NCBI GenBank assembly: GCA_030632885.1
Contig: DAOVTW010000006.1
Span: forward strand, 21,201 to 85,200
DNA length: 64,000 bases
Source of the DNA: JAIOSM01 sp023143455
GTDB taxonomy: Bacteria > Desulfobacterota > Desulfobacteria > Desulfobacterales > Desulfobacteraceae
Direction of reading: 5' to 3'
Position numbers and translations under genes: made by a program. This document shows positions 9,067-17,909 of the stretch, one piece after another. The notes below the pieces were generated by a model, which saw nothing but the letters and a program-made list of their open reading frames with translations, was not told the origin of the DNA and made no database searches. Position 1 is the stretch's first letter. Every line of letters begins with the position of its first letter.

Positions 9067-10530
9067 TTAATTTATAAATTTTATATTTTTATTTAAATTT
9101 TTACTCTTTAGAAATTCAATGGTTTTTTCAGGCAATTTTTCTTTGGTAATGAATATCTCTGGTTCAAGTTCTGATATATATAATCCCTTTACAGTTTCAA
9201 CCCTTTTGTCAATTAAAAAAGAAGGGTTACTCACCGATGTAATACCAAGATGTTTAAAAAGTTTTTGCGCTGCTTTTATTTTTCCATCCTCTGGTTTGAG
9301 AGAAATCAAATCATTTCCCTGTTCTTTTATAACATTAAACGCGTTGCCTAAAATATTACCAAAATCAAGTAAAAGATCAGGCTTGTTTGTTCTATTAATT
9401 CTACCAACTGCAGCGTTTAGCTGAATTGAGTTAAACTCAAACTTAATATTTGAATCTTCTGTGTACTTGAAATCAGCTGTTGATAAAAGATTTTTTATAA
9501 ATAGTTTAAAATCTTTTAATGGTGTTTTATTGGCTTGGGCTTCTTTTTTTTTGTAATTATTAATTGCTTCTGAAATTTTTTGAACTTTTATATTCTCCCA
9601 GCGAGCTTCTAAAGCAGCAATCATATTTCTATTATAAACACCTTCCGGGATCAGTAGAATTTTTTGTCCATTATCCAGTTTGATTATCGGTGTAATTGAA
9701 AGATCAATTTTTGACATATTATTGTTTTGATCTGGAAAATAATAATTGCCGCTGGAAGCAAAAGTGCCGCCAATTAATGAAGCATATTTTTTCAATTGAG
9801 CATTTTGATATTCATTAGCTATTGGGGGTGCTTCTATTTTATTTTTAACTTTAGCTTTTCTAATATTCAAGCCGTCTGGTTTTTTAGCAAAAAGTGAATT
9901 AAACCATGGCTTGGAAAGAAGTTCAGGATCTGGTAAAAAAATAGAAGAATCTTCATATATAAGGTCAATATTTTTAACATCTGGATTTGAAAGGTTAAAT
10001 GCTTTTATGCCCTGTTTAGTAATACTTCCATCTTTATGTAAAAATTGCTTATCAAGGAGCGTTGATACAAATTCTCCTTTTTTAACTTTATGCTTTGCAA
10101 CGTAGGGTTTAAACATTTTAGGTATGTTTGCATACTTAATAACAGGAAGTTGGACTATACCAGGAGTTTCTTCTTTGTAATCATCCTTTTTGATTTTTCG
10201 GAGAGGAATTAATATTGATTCGCCAGGATCAATAACATCAATATTGTTAACACTAGGATTAATATTGCTAAAAATATCAATAAATAAAGGGAAATTATCA
10301 GTGGAGATTACTCCTTTTCTTCGAAAAATTTTATAAAGCCAGTCATTCTTTTGAACAACATAAGGCTCACATAAAATCTTTTCCCCTTTATATTCATAAA
10401 CTTTATATTGTTTATAAGACGTTTTAATACCAACTTCAGATGCAGCTAATTCAGGTAGGCTCACGTTTAAGGAAAACAAACATAAAAATGCTGCGACAGA
10501 TAGAAAAAATTTAGTTGAAATATTAATCAT
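9067..10530 (-). CDS. Exported protein with LysM-like repeats, function unknown
   Basis: 487 residues with a signal peptide (about 1-30, ending near LAASE). Two LysM-like segments are visible: YVVQKNDWLYKIFRRKG...GESILIPL (about 57-112) and HKVKKGEFVSTLLDKQF...DSSIFLPDP (about 146-200), the second longer than usual. The remaining 280 residues match nothing I recognise. A periplasmic or cell-wall-associated location is expected from the peptidoglycan-binding type repeats. Its start overlaps the thrC stop by 4 bases (ATGA), so it is translated from the serS-thrC transcript, an unexpected partner for amino-acid genes; proximity to pilQ and the TPR protein makes an envelope or pilus-related role possible. 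Confidence 0.75.
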   Translation of the reverse strand: MINISTKFFLSVAAFLCLFSLNVSLPELAASEVGIKTSYKQYKVYEYKGEKILCEPYVVQKNDWLYKIFRRKGVISTDNFPLFIDIFSNINPSVNNIDVIDPGESILIPLRKIKKDDYKEETPGIVQLPVIKYANIPKMFKPYVAKHKVKKGEFVSTLLDKQFLHKDGSITKQGIKAFNLSNPDVKNIDLIYEDSSIFLPDPELLSKPWFNSLFAKKPDGLNIRKAKVKNKIEAPPIANEYQNAQLKKYASLIGGTFASSGNYYFPDQNNNMSKIDLSITPIIKLDNGQKILLIPEGVYNRNMIAALEARWENIKVQKISEAINNYKKKEAQANKTPLKDFKLFIKNLLSTADFKYTEDSNIKFEFNSIQLNAAVGRINRTNKPDLLLDFGNILGNAFNVIKEQGNDLISLKPEDGKIKAAQKLFKHLGITSVSNPSFLIDKRVETVKGLYISELEPEIFITKEKLPEKTIEFLKSKNLNKNIKFIN

Positions 10531-12029
10531 AATATCCCTTTTAAGTTTAGTTTTTTGGCAATTTTCTGTGAAATATCATCAACAAAAACCTTGAATTCAT
10601 CTGGATTCAGCCGGTTCTCTTGAGAAGGAACAGGCATACCATTATCAGGCATAATGAGAGATGGCAAATTAATGAAATCAAGGTTATGTTTAATGTTATA
10701 TTCTTTTGGCAGTTTTTGCTCAAAATAAAGGTTTTGAAAATTCGAAAATTTTAAAGCATGGGCAGTTGCATCGACAACAGCTATTTCACTGGTTAAAACA
10801 ATTTTCTCTTTTACTGCCTGAAAAAGTCCTGCAAGACATTCACCACCCTGGGTGCAGGAGATATGCCCATTTTGATTAGCCTCAAGATACCATTCCATAA
10901 TAGATTGTTCTTTAACTTGCATGAAAAACACGCGTTCTGTTCCAGCAAGCTCATTATATTTTTTTGTAAGATGAATAACTCTTGGCATAGATACAGGGTT
11001 ACCAATCATGGCAGCCTGGGCAACGCTTGGTTTTACTATAACCGGTTCAAACTTTCTGTTTCCTTCTTTTTCTTTATAATACCTAAATACAGGATCTGCA
11101 TGCTCTGATTGAACTCCAATAATTTTTGGTAAAGATTTAATAATGCCTGCCTCAAAAAATTTCAAAAATCCATTCATAATAGCAGAAATATTGCCGGCAT
11201 TGCCTATAGGTACAACTATTACTTTATCATCCATCTGATAATCAAAATCCTGTGCAATTTCATATGCATAGGACTCCTGACCAAGAATACGCCATGGATT
11301 CTTAGAATTGAGTAAAACAACTGAATATTTTTCAGACAAACTTTCTACAATTTTCATACAATCGTCAAAAACACCAGGAATTTCAAATACTTGCGCCCCA
11401 CTACCCAGGGGCTGAGAAAGCTGTTGCGGAGTAACTTTTTTATGAGGCAAGAGCACTGCTGATTTAACATGAGGCTGAAGATATGAAGCATATAAAGCTG
11501 CTGCAGCTGATGTATCTCCAGTTGATGCACACACAGCAATTATGTCTGATACAAAACCCTGATCCATTAAATACTTTATATTTGATATTGCACTTGCCAT
11601 GCCTCTATCTTTAAAAGAACCACTTGGATTTTGTCCATCATTTTTATAAAAGAATCTGATATTGAGTTTTTCTTTAAGCCTTTTATTGGCTTCAATAATT
11701 GGCGTGTTTCCTTCTCCAAGATAAACAATCGAACTTTCCGGGATACAAGAGCCTGTAAATTCATGGAACCTGTAAATCCCCTTAAAAGCCGGGATGTTAA
11801 GTGCTTTTCTAAAATCAAAGATTTTTTGCCATGTTTTTCCAGAGATTTTCTTTAATGACTCAGCGCGTCTGTCATGAATCAAAAAAATCTGTTCACATTC
11901 AGGGCAGACATATAAAGGTTTATTTATTGGAAATTCAGCAGAGCATCCAAGACATTTATAAAACAATTCACCTGTTGGTTCTGGAATAATATACGACTGA
12001 ATATCTGAGGGGAAATCACTAATCTTCAT
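10527..12029 (-). CDS. thrC: Threonine synthase
   Basis: 500 residues, a PLP enzyme converting O-phosphohomoserine to threonine. An N-terminal zinc-ribbon (CLGCSAEF...CPECEQIF, about 28-50) precedes the fold-type II PLP domain. The Schiff-base lysine lies in NPSGSFKDRG (about 134-143), and the phosphate-binding glycine loop appears as VVPIGNAGN (about 271-279). The zinc-ribbon-containing, 500-residue form is the longer class seen in many deltaproteobacteria and archaea. The start ATG overlaps the 3' end of serS by 11 bases and the stop overlaps the LysM-like gene, so all three form one transcript. Confidence 0.93.
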   Translation of the reverse strand: MKISDFPSDIQSYIIPEPTGELFYKCLGCSAEFPINKPLYVCPECEQIFLIHDRRAESLKKISGKTWQKIFDFRKALNIPAFKGIYRFHEFTGSCIPESSIVYLGEGNTPIIEANKRLKEKLNIRFFYKNDGQNPSGSFKDRGMASAISNIKYLMDQGFVSDIIAVCASTGDTSAAAALYASYLQPHVKSAVLLPHKKVTPQQLSQPLGSGAQVFEIPGVFDDCMKIVESLSEKYSVVLLNSKNPWRILGQESYAYEIAQDFDYQMDDKVIVVPIGNAGNISAIMNGFLKFFEAGIIKSLPKIIGVQSEHADPVFRYYKEKEGNRKFEPVIVKPSVAQAAMIGNPVSMPRVIHLTKKYNELAGTERVFFMQVKEQSIMEWYLEANQNGHISCTQGGECLAGLFQAVKEKIVLTSEIAVVDATAHALKFSNFQNLYFEQKLPKEYNIKHNLDFINLPSLIMPDNGMPVPSQENRLNPDEFKVFVDDISQKIAKKLNLKGIL

Positions 12030-13299
12030 TTTGAATTACTTTCTGACCTCCCATATATGATTGAAGTGCTTTTGGAATTATAACAGATCCATCAGATTGT
12101 TGATAATTTTCAAGTATTGCGGCAAAAGTCCTTCCCACTGCAAGCCCTGAACCATTGAGAGTATGGACAAACTCAGGTTTCTTCTGCCCGTTTTTTCGAT
12201 ATTTTATCCCTGCCCTTTTTGCTTGAAAAGTTTCACAATTACTACAGGAAGAAATTTCTCTATATTTATCTTGCCCAGGCATCCATACTTCTATGTCATA
12301 TGTTTTTGTTGCAGCAAATCCAAGGTCACCCGAACAAAGTGTCACAACCTTATAGGGCAGCTCAAGCCTTTGAAGGATTGTTTCAGCATTTAAAAGCAAA
12401 GACTCAAGTTCATCATATGAAGTCTCAGGAGTTGTGTATTTCACAAGTTCAACTTTATTAAACTGATGTTGTCGAATTAGCCCCTTTGTATCGCGTCCGT
12501 ATGATCCTGCTTCTGATCTAAAGCATGGAGTAAAAGCTGTAAACTTTATAGGAAGCTTTTTTTCATCTATTATCTCATTTGCATAAACATTTGCCATGGG
12601 GACTTCAGAGGTTGGTATCAAATAGTAATCTAATCCTTCAAGTTTGAAAAGATCTTCTTCAAATTTCGGTAATTGGCCTGTCCCTGTCATTGTTCTACTA
12701 TTAACAATCAGAGGAGGGAGAACCTCTTTATAGCCATGCTCATTAGTATGAATATCAAGCATAAAGCTAATAAGAGCTCTTTCAAGTTTTGCTCCGCTGC
12801 CAAAATAAAGTGGAAACCGTGATCCTGCAATTTTAGCAGCTCTTGCAAAATCTAGAATACCAAGGTTCTCTCCGATTTCCCAATGGGGTTTTATTTCGAA
12901 ATTAAAGGTTGGAGGGGTTCCATACTTTTTTAAAAGTATGTTATCTTCTTCATCTTTACCTTCAGGTACATCAGGATGCGGAATATTAGGGATGGCTATT
13001 AAAAAATCATTAATACTACTCTCAACTTCAGAAAGTGTTTTTTCAAGTTCTTTTATTTCTTCTGAGACTATGCGTGTTTCTTCAATCCTTGATTGGGCAT
13101 CTTGACCTGTTTTTTTCATCTCAGCAATTCTATCAGAGGCGATATTTCTATTATTTCTAAGCGTCTCAATCTTCTGGAGGATATCTCTTCTTCTTATCTC
13201 AATCTTAGAAAACCATGCAAAATCAGCTTTTCCGCCTCTTTTTTCAACTGCTTTTTCTACTTCTTGTAAATTTTCTCTAACATATTTTAAATCAAGCAT
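12019..13299 (-). CDS. serS: Seryl-tRNA synthetase
   Basis: 426 residues, the usual bacterial length. An N-terminal tRNA-binding antiparallel coiled coil (about 28-105) is followed by the class II catalytic core: motif 2 FRSEAGSYGRDTKGLIRQHQF (near 264) and motif 3 with NGSGLAVGRTFAAILENYQ near 387-405. SSCSNCETFQAKRAGIKYR is the typical serine-binding stretch. It heads the minus-strand serS-thrC-LysM operon, with the divergent cyclo-ligase gene 171 bases away. No T-box leader was recognised. Confidence 0.97.
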   Translation of the reverse strand: MLDLKYVRENLQEVEKAVEKRGGKADFAWFSKIEIRRRDILQKIETLRNNRNIASDRIAEMKKTGQDAQSRIEETRIVSEEIKELEKTLSEVESSINDFLIAIPNIPHPDVPEGKDEEDNILLKKYGTPPTFNFEIKPHWEIGENLGILDFARAAKIAGSRFPLYFGSGAKLERALISFMLDIHTNEHGYKEVLPPLIVNSRTMTGTGQLPKFEEDLFKLEGLDYYLIPTSEVPMANVYANEIIDEKKLPIKFTAFTPCFRSEAGSYGRDTKGLIRQHQFNKVELVKYTTPETSYDELESLLLNAETILQRLELPYKVVTLCSGDLGFAATKTYDIEVWMPGQDKYREISSCSNCETFQAKRAGIKYRKNGQKKPEFVHTLNGSGLAVGRTFAAILENYQQSDGSVIIPKALQSYMGGQKVIQNED

Positions 13300-13470
13300 A
13301 TTAGTTAAACTCGTTATTAATTTTCAGTTATAATAAAAAAATATTTCTCTGACATAACCCAAATACCATGCAAGTTTCAAACAGTCAATAATTATTGAGT
13401 ATTGACAATTTATAACCTGTGTATAATATTAACTAAAATAATATTTTTTGTCATAAAAAAGGAAGTGATT

Positions 13471-14058
13471 ATGGATGAGATTAAAGAAGCGAAAGAAGAT
13501 ATTTTAGGAAACGTAACTAAAACTATTGAAAATTTGTCCCAAGAGGAACAAAACGAAAAACAAAAGAAAATCGAAGCAAACCTTTTTGACTTTGCCAATT
13601 TCATAGAATCGAACATTACCTTTATTTATACTCAAAAAGCTGGCGAATTCCCAACAGAAAATATAATCAGAAAAGCCTTGAAATTTGAAAAAGGAATTGT
13701 TCTTCCTGTAGACCCTGGTCCACAAAAATCAATAAAACTATATAAAATAAGCGATTATGACAACGATCTTGTAAAAAACAAAAATGGTTTTTTAGAACCA
13801 GACACACAAAAATGCAAAAGATTTTCATTAGAAGATGTCAGCATTGCTATTATCCCCGGACTTGCATTTGATGACAAAGGCGGTCGCCTTGGATTTGGTG
13901 ACAAATTCTATTTAAAATTAATAACAAGTCTTCCTGAAACATGTAGAAAAGTAGCTCTTGCATATGAAGAACAAATAGTTGACCACCTGGAAATGGATTC
14001 TAAAAAATACACTGTTGATATAATAATTACTGATAAAAGAATAATTTATAAAATATAA
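13471..14058 (+). CDS. 5-formyltetrahydrofolate cyclo-ligase family protein
   Basis: 195 residues from ATG 13471, chosen because it follows the ribosome site AAGGAAG at good spacing; the frame is open further upstream (to 13402) but without a comparable site. The C-terminal two thirds carry family signatures: VSIAIIPGLAFDDKGGRLGF followed by GDKFY (about 126-150, the ATP/folate loop region) and ALAYEEQIVDHL...DIIITDKRII at the end. The enzyme class converts 5-formyl-THF to 5,10-methenyl-THF with ATP. The N-terminal part lacks the usual Lys/Arg-rich start (K..LR), so it may be a divergent member with altered activity. Standalone gene divergent from serS. Confidence 0.8.
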   Translation: MDEIKEAKEDILGNVTKTIENLSQEEQNEKQKKIEANLFDFANFIESNITFIYTQKAGEFPTENIIRKALKFEKGIVLPVDPGPQKSIKLYKISDYDNDLVKNKNGFLEPDTQKCKRFSLEDVSIAIIPGLAFDDKGGRLGFGDKFYLKLITSLPETCRKVALAYEEQIVDHLEMDSKKYTVDIIITDKRIIYKI

Positions 14059-14090
14059 CCTTATTTAATATCTAAAACAACACACAATTA

Positions 14091-14396
14091 TCAGTCATGG
14101 TTTAACGCTTTATAAAAAGCATTTTGTGCGTCAGTTTTTTCCATTGAAATAACAGTACCGCCTGGTTCGATTAAAGTATCGAAGGACGGGTTAAAGTGCA
14201 TTTCACCATTTCCTTTCTTGATTGCGATAATTATAAGATTATATTCCTGCCTGATACCTGAATCTTTAAGCATGACATTCGCATATTTTGAATTTGCCCC
14301 TACAATGTGTTCTTCTATTTGAATTGCATCTTTTGACCTGGACGTTGCAATATCCAGAAAGCTGCCCCAAGTGCGCATTTCCTTGACTGAAAGGAA
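14091..14396 (-). pseudogene. Remnant of a potassium-channel/TrkA-type RCK_C domain
   Basis: The reverse strand encodes about 100 residues matching the C-terminal end of ion-channel proteins of the Kch/TrkA-C type: FLDIATSRSKDAIQIEEHIV, then LKDSGIRQEYNLIIIAIKK and the terminal PGGTVISME. The frame stays open upstream to 14582, but those residues are antisense to pcm and have no channel character. The pore and RCK_N domain are absent. I therefore read it as a truncated 3' remnant that ends naturally at 14091. Confidence 0.75.
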
Positions 14397-14417
14397 GATA
14401 GCTGATATTAAATAATT

Positions 14418-15077
14418 ATGAATAATCAGATTAAAAAATTTGAACGATGGCGGAATGAAATGGTTGAAACCCAGATAATAGCCCGGGGAGTAACTGACCC
14501 ATCCGTTATAAAAGCAATGAGAGAAATTCCAAGGCATCTCTTTGTAAGTGAAGCATTGGTTGAAAGCGCGTATGGTGATCATCCTTTACCAATAGGAGAA
14601 GGTCAGACTATTTCCCAGCCTTATATTATTGCTGAAATGACCCAGGCTCTTGAACTTAAAGGAAATGAAAGAATTCTTGAAATCGGAACAGGTTCAGGAT
14701 ACCAGGCTGCTGTGCTTGCAGCAATTGTTGACCGCGTATACACCATTGAAAGAAACAATACTCTCTTTTTAAATACAAAAAAGCTATTTGACAAATTAAA
14801 ATATCACAACATTGTAACAAAATATTCAGATGGCACTTTAGGTTGGAATCAACAAGGCCCCTTTGATGCTATTATTGTTACAGCAGGCGGAAAAGAAATT
14901 CCTGAGCCGCTTATCAAACAGCTATCAACTGGTGGTAAACTTATTATGCCTGTTGGAGGTAACTTTGCCCAGGAACTCATAATAATTGAAAAAACAAAAA
15001 CTGGTATTACTTCTAAAAACCTGGGCGGATGCCGATTTGTAAAACTGATTGGTCGGCACGGATGGGAGGATAATTAA
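14418..15077 (+). CDS. pcm: Protein-L-isoaspartate O-methyltransferase
   Basis: 219 residues, standard length. It methylates isoaspartyl residues of damaged proteins using S-adenosylmethionine. Visible signatures are the family-specific PLPIGEGQTISQPYIIAEM (about 55-73), SAM motif I ILEIGTGSGYQAAVLA (about 85-100), and motif II DAIIVTAGGKEIPEPL (about 152). The GGKLIMPVGG strand near 172 completes the Rossmann core. Its stop overlaps the next start (TAATG), so it is translationally coupled to the DedA-like gene. The start lies within the region opposite the decayed channel gene. Confidence 0.96.
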   Translation: MNNQIKKFERWRNEMVETQIIARGVTDPSVIKAMREIPRHLFVSEALVESAYGDHPLPIGEGQTISQPYIIAEMTQALELKGNERILEIGTGSGYQAAVLAAIVDRVYTIERNNTLFLNTKKLFDKLKYHNIVTKYSDGTLGWNQQGPFDAIIVTAGGKEIPEPLIKQLSTGGKLIMPVGGNFAQELIIIEKTKTGITSKNLGGCRFVKLIGRHGWEDN

Positions 15078-15658
15078 TGTTAAGAAAGATGTACGACTGG
15101 GTTTTACAATGGGCTGAGAGACCAGGAGGAACCTGGGCACTTTTTATTATTGCTTTTTGTGAATCTTCGTTCTTCCCTATTCCTCCAGATGTATTATTGA
15201 TTGCCCTTGCAGTTGGTGCACCTAAAAAATCCTATAAATTTGCTATGATTTGCAGCCTAGGCTCAATCCTTGGGGCTTGCCTCGGATATTCCATTGGATG
15301 GCAATTTATGGATTTAATAGGCAGTAAAATAATCAGTTTCTACCAACTTACTGATAAAATTGAATATCTTGCCAGTCTCTATAAAGAATATGATGCCTGG
15401 GCAGTAGCTATCGCAGGATTCACTCCTATTCCATTTAAGCTTTTCACTATTTCTGCCGGTGCTTTTTCCATTAATTTCCCTATTTTTATTATTGCATCTG
15501 CTGCTTCAAGAACCTTACGATTTGTCCTTGTCGGCAGTTTAATATATTATTTTGGACCAAGTATCCAGGGCTTTATAAACAAATATTTTAATATCCTTGC
15601 TATTGTTTTTACTATTCTGCTTATAGCAGGATTTGTAGCCATTAGATTTGTATTCTAA
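15077..15658 (+). CDS. DedA/YqaA-family (SNARE-associated type) membrane protein
   Basis: 193 residues, predicted polytopic inner-membrane protein with about five hydrophobic segments (about 20-45, 52-75, 80-90, 112-145, 165-190). Family features are FIIAFCESSFFPIPPDVLLIAL near the N-terminus (with E and paired prolines of the re-entrant loop) and GFTPIPFKLFTISAGAF near 117. DedA proteins are implicated in lipid-carrier/undecaprenyl phosphate or lipid flipping. Overlaps pcm by one base. Confidence 0.9.
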   Translation: MLRKMYDWVLQWAERPGGTWALFIIAFCESSFFPIPPDVLLIALAVGAPKKSYKFAMICSLGSILGACLGYSIGWQFMDLIGSKIISFYQLTDKIEYLASLYKEYDAWAVAIAGFTPIPFKLFTISAGAFSINFPIFIIASAASRTLRFVLVGSLIYYFGPSIQGFINKYFNILAIVFTILLIAGFVAIRFVF

Positions 15659-15663
15659 ACGCT

Positions 15664-16083
15664 TTACAATGTCTTAAAATCATTCAAAAGATGACGTACA
15701 GCATTACGCCCTGCCATCATTGCAGGCGTGTACCCTCCACCATTTGCCCATGCACTTGCAAGATATAAGCCTTTGGCAGGTGTACGGGACTCCAAATGTT
15801 TTTTATTACGATCATATCCATAGATTGCACCACCAGGGTTCTGCGTATAACGAATATTTGTAAGAGGTGTGCCTATTTCCATAACTTCTATGGATTCTTT
15901 AAGTCCGGGGATTAACAAGCCTTCAACTTGCTCAATCAAAATTTCTGCAAGTTGATGTTTTTTACGATTATATGCGTCTTTATTCTCATTAAAATAATCT
16001 TTTTCAAATTTTTCCCAAAAAGTATAATCAGCTAATGACATTATCGACATTGTGGCCGGACCTGTTGATATCAGGAGAAGCAT
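15664..16083 (-). pseudogene. C-terminal remnant of a CrtI/retinol-saturase-type FAD oxidoreductase
   Basis: 139 open codons whose last 125 match the C-terminal part of phytoene-desaturase/retinol-saturase-like flavoproteins: IPGLKESIEVMEIGTPLT, NPGGAIYGYD and the FAD-binding end TPAKGLYLASAWANGGGYTP. Intact members are about 480-520 residues with an N-terminal GxGxxG dinucleotide fold; that fold and the central domain are absent. The break falls near 16050-16080, where a fragment of an unrelated gene begins on the other strand. No plausible start with a ribosome site exists, so it is called a truncated pseudogene. Confidence 0.75.
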
Positions 16084-16433
16084 CCAATGGCAAAGAAGTT
16101 GTTGATTTAATAGAAAAAATTTTATCCAATGATGATGCTCCTCAGGTTGGGGGAAAAATAGAAGGAATAATTAACAAGCTTAACAAAGGTACAAACCTTC
16201 CTTCGTTTCTTCAATTAATCAAAGTAAAAACCGGAACAGAAATAAGATTTGTTCCAGTCTCAGAAGTTCTTTTTTTCATGGCAGAAGATAAATACAGAAC
16301 AATAAAAACAGGAAAGAATGAATTTTTAATATTGATGACTGACATATCAGATGTCTTTCTGGATAATTCACTGTTATTCTATGCTGATACTATTTTACCC
16401 AGTTTTCGACTTTTAATGATTTTATGCGTTTAA
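16035..16433 (+). pseudogene. Remnant of a LytTR-type response regulator
   Basis: The 132-codon frame joins two separated pieces of a LytTR regulator: an early receiver piece (LWPDLLISGEASNGKEVVDL, about 6-25) and, with the receiver core including the phospho-Asp region missing, the beginning of a LytTR DNA-binding domain (KVKTGTEIRFVPVSEVLFF then AEDKYRTIKT, about 73-103). The N-terminus before the receiver piece and the C-terminal half of the LytTR domain are also missing. It therefore carries at least an internal deletion and truncations at both ends. The 3' end runs into vapC on the other strand. Confidence 0.7.
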
Positions 16434-16791
16434 ACTCGTTTTCATTATTTGTAACCAATATTAAATCTTTGCTAAGTGCATGGGCAGCAATCAATAAATC
16501 AAGAGGACCGATAATCTGACCTTGTCTTTCAAGCTTTGAACGAACTTCTCCATAACATTTTGATGCATCTTCATCATAAGAAAGAATTTCAAAGGGAGTT
16601 AGAAATTCATCCAGGCGTTTCAAATTTTGTTTTTTGTATTTGCTTTTTGAAACACCATATTGAAGTTCAGAAACCGTAATAGTCGATACGCCGACCATTC
16701 CAACATCTGTGTTCTTAAATCTCTGTATGACTTCTGGAGGTCTGTTATTCATGATGTAAATGCAAATGTTTGTATCAATCAAAAACTTCAT
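16390..16791 (-). CDS. vapC: VapC-type PIN-domain toxin
   Basis: 133 residues, a full-length PIN ribonuclease. Acidic catalytic residues are in place: D6 in LIDTNICIYIM, E43 in TVSELQYGV, D98 in PLDLLIAAHA, with a final acidic cluster replaced by TNNENEF near 115. VapC proteins cleave RNA (commonly initiator tRNA or 23S rRNA) when released from VapB. The start overlaps vapB by 17 bases, the usual antitoxin-first coupled arrangement. It appears intact inside an otherwise decayed region. Confidence 0.92.
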   Translation of the reverse strand: MKFLIDTNICIYIMNNRPPEVIQRFKNTDVGMVGVSTITVSELQYGVSKSKYKKQNLKRLDEFLTPFEILSYDEDASKCYGEVRSKLERQGQIIGPLDLLIAAHALSKDLILVTNNENEFKRIKSLKVENWVK

Positions 16792-17023
16792 TCAGGTCAG
16801 CCCTTTCCTGTTGAGATTCTGGTTGATTCCGATCTGTCATAAACGGCTTATCATACTTACCTAAATTTTTTTCCCAAACATTCCATATAGAATTGTCTTT
16901 AGGTATCAAGAGAACACCTTCTGTACTCTTTTTAATATACACTTCTTTACCTTCAAACCGATAAGCCTTTGGCAAGCGTACAGCTTGACTGCGTCCATTA
17001 GTAAAAATTTTAGCTGTATCCAT
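16775..17023 (-). CDS. vapB: VapB-type antitoxin (AbrB/SpoVT fold)
   Basis: 82 residues from ATG 17023, chosen because GGAGG sits 5 bases upstream; the frame is open a further 7 codons, but those would include the ribosome site itself. The N-terminal swapped-hairpin DNA-binding domain shows the signature TNGRSQAVRLPKAYRF (about 8-23) and GKEVYIKK. The C-terminal 40 residues are the flexible toxin-neutralising tail. It overlaps vapC and would repress its own promoter through the palindromes just upstream. Confidence 0.92.
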   Translation of the reverse strand: MDTAKIFTNGRSQAVRLPKAYRFEGKEVYIKKSTEGVLLIPKDNSIWNVWEKNLGKYDKPFMTDRNQPESQQERADLNEVFD

Positions 17024-17030
17024 TATAACC

Positions 17031-17089
17031 TCCATATGAATCAATATGGACTATATCAAAAAGTATATACCATATTGTAGGGATGTCAA
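17031..17089 (-). promoter_or_regulatory. vapBC promoter and putative VapB operator
   Basis: On the minus strand a consensus -35 TTGACA (17084-17089) and -10 TATACT (17062-17067) are 16 bases apart. Two interlaced inverted repeats surround them: TCCATAT / ATATGGA at 17031-17037 and 17044-17050 (7 of 7, 6-base spacer), and CAATATGG / CCATATTG at 17042-17049 and 17070-17077 (8 of 8). Overlap with the -10 region and the ribosome site fits autorepression by the VapBC complex. Confidence 0.65.
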
Positions 17090-17909
17090 GGCATATCGAC
17101 AAAAAAAGTTTCCTTTATAAAATGATCCAAGTAATGACCGGCAGGAATAAGCACCGCTGGAACGGTTGAAGCTCACGGACCGCCAAGTGAAACAAGGGAA
17201 CAAAGGTCACTGACCCTTGGGGTCTGGTTTGGCGGGTGTAAAGGGATGAAAGGAACGAGTTCTGAGAACACTCTGTTTCCGCGACAAAAGAATGATAAAG
17301 AAAATGCAATTATAGAAAAGAATAACAGATAGTATGAATACTTTTTTATAGAATTAGTATCAGGAGATTCTACTCCAATAAATCCGCTCGAACTAAAAAA
17401 AATGGTAACTATTCCCGTAATTATAGCCCATAAAAGCAAGCCCGATCCGCTCTTTTAGATATTTCTTTACTTAAATTTCATCTGGATTTGGTGGTAGCAT
17501 TTTATTTCCTTTTAGAGATAATGCCTACTTGCCTTGATAAGCTTATAAAATCAATACTATCAAGTTAACGTTTCTTGATAATTATTCAACCTATTAACAA
17601 TGTCAATCAAAATCATGTCAATTCAATCATGTTAGGTTTATCCAATGCAGGTTTGATCATCTTTCCTGAGCATTTGTTTGTTATTTTGTAATAAGTTCTT
17701 AGTGAGCGGAACGTTAAGAACAGCAAGTTCCTTGCTGTTTAGTGCAGGGAGGTTAGAACTTTTCAAAATGTTCAAACCGCTCAGGAAGGATGATCAGACC
17801 GGAATGGGTAGAAGATTTATAGATATTGGACATAGAAAACATATTGCTTATATTAAATTCCTATGCTAATTCGTTATCATTTTTTTAAAGGCATGCTTTT
17901 AGGCATAAA
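17090..17909. other. 820-base stretch without a convincing gene; relic DNA
   Basis: Only weak open frames occur. On the minus strand 17173-17439 encodes 88 residues with two hydrophobic helices (LLWAIITGIVTIFFSSS and YSYYLLFFSIIAFSLSFF), then a Pro-rich tail, without a ribosome site; it may be the end of a lost membrane gene. Bases about 17130-17290 look richer in G+C than the surroundings. Bases about 17700-17830 also differ in texture and carry a hairpin. I recognise no family in either block. Confidence 0.4.
17719..17739. repeat. Perfect 9-bp hairpin in relic DNA
   Basis: AACAGCAAG at 17719-17727 pairs with CTTGCTGTT at 17731-17739 around a 3-base loop (TTC). It is not followed by a T-run, so it is not an obvious terminator. 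Its role is unknown. Confidence 0.5.

Noticed and set aside
13300..13470. T-box or other leader ahead of serS
   Set aside because: I could not identify a T-box core or a specifier hairpin, and T-boxes are uncommon outside Firmicutes.
14397..14582. N-terminal extension of the channel remnant
   Set aside because: These residues are antisense to pcm and do not resemble an RCK or pore domain, so only the part from about 14396 down to 14091 is treated as genuine.
17678..17869. 63-codon frame in the relic region
   Set aside because: No ribosome site, no recognised family and an internal hairpin; treated as non-coding.
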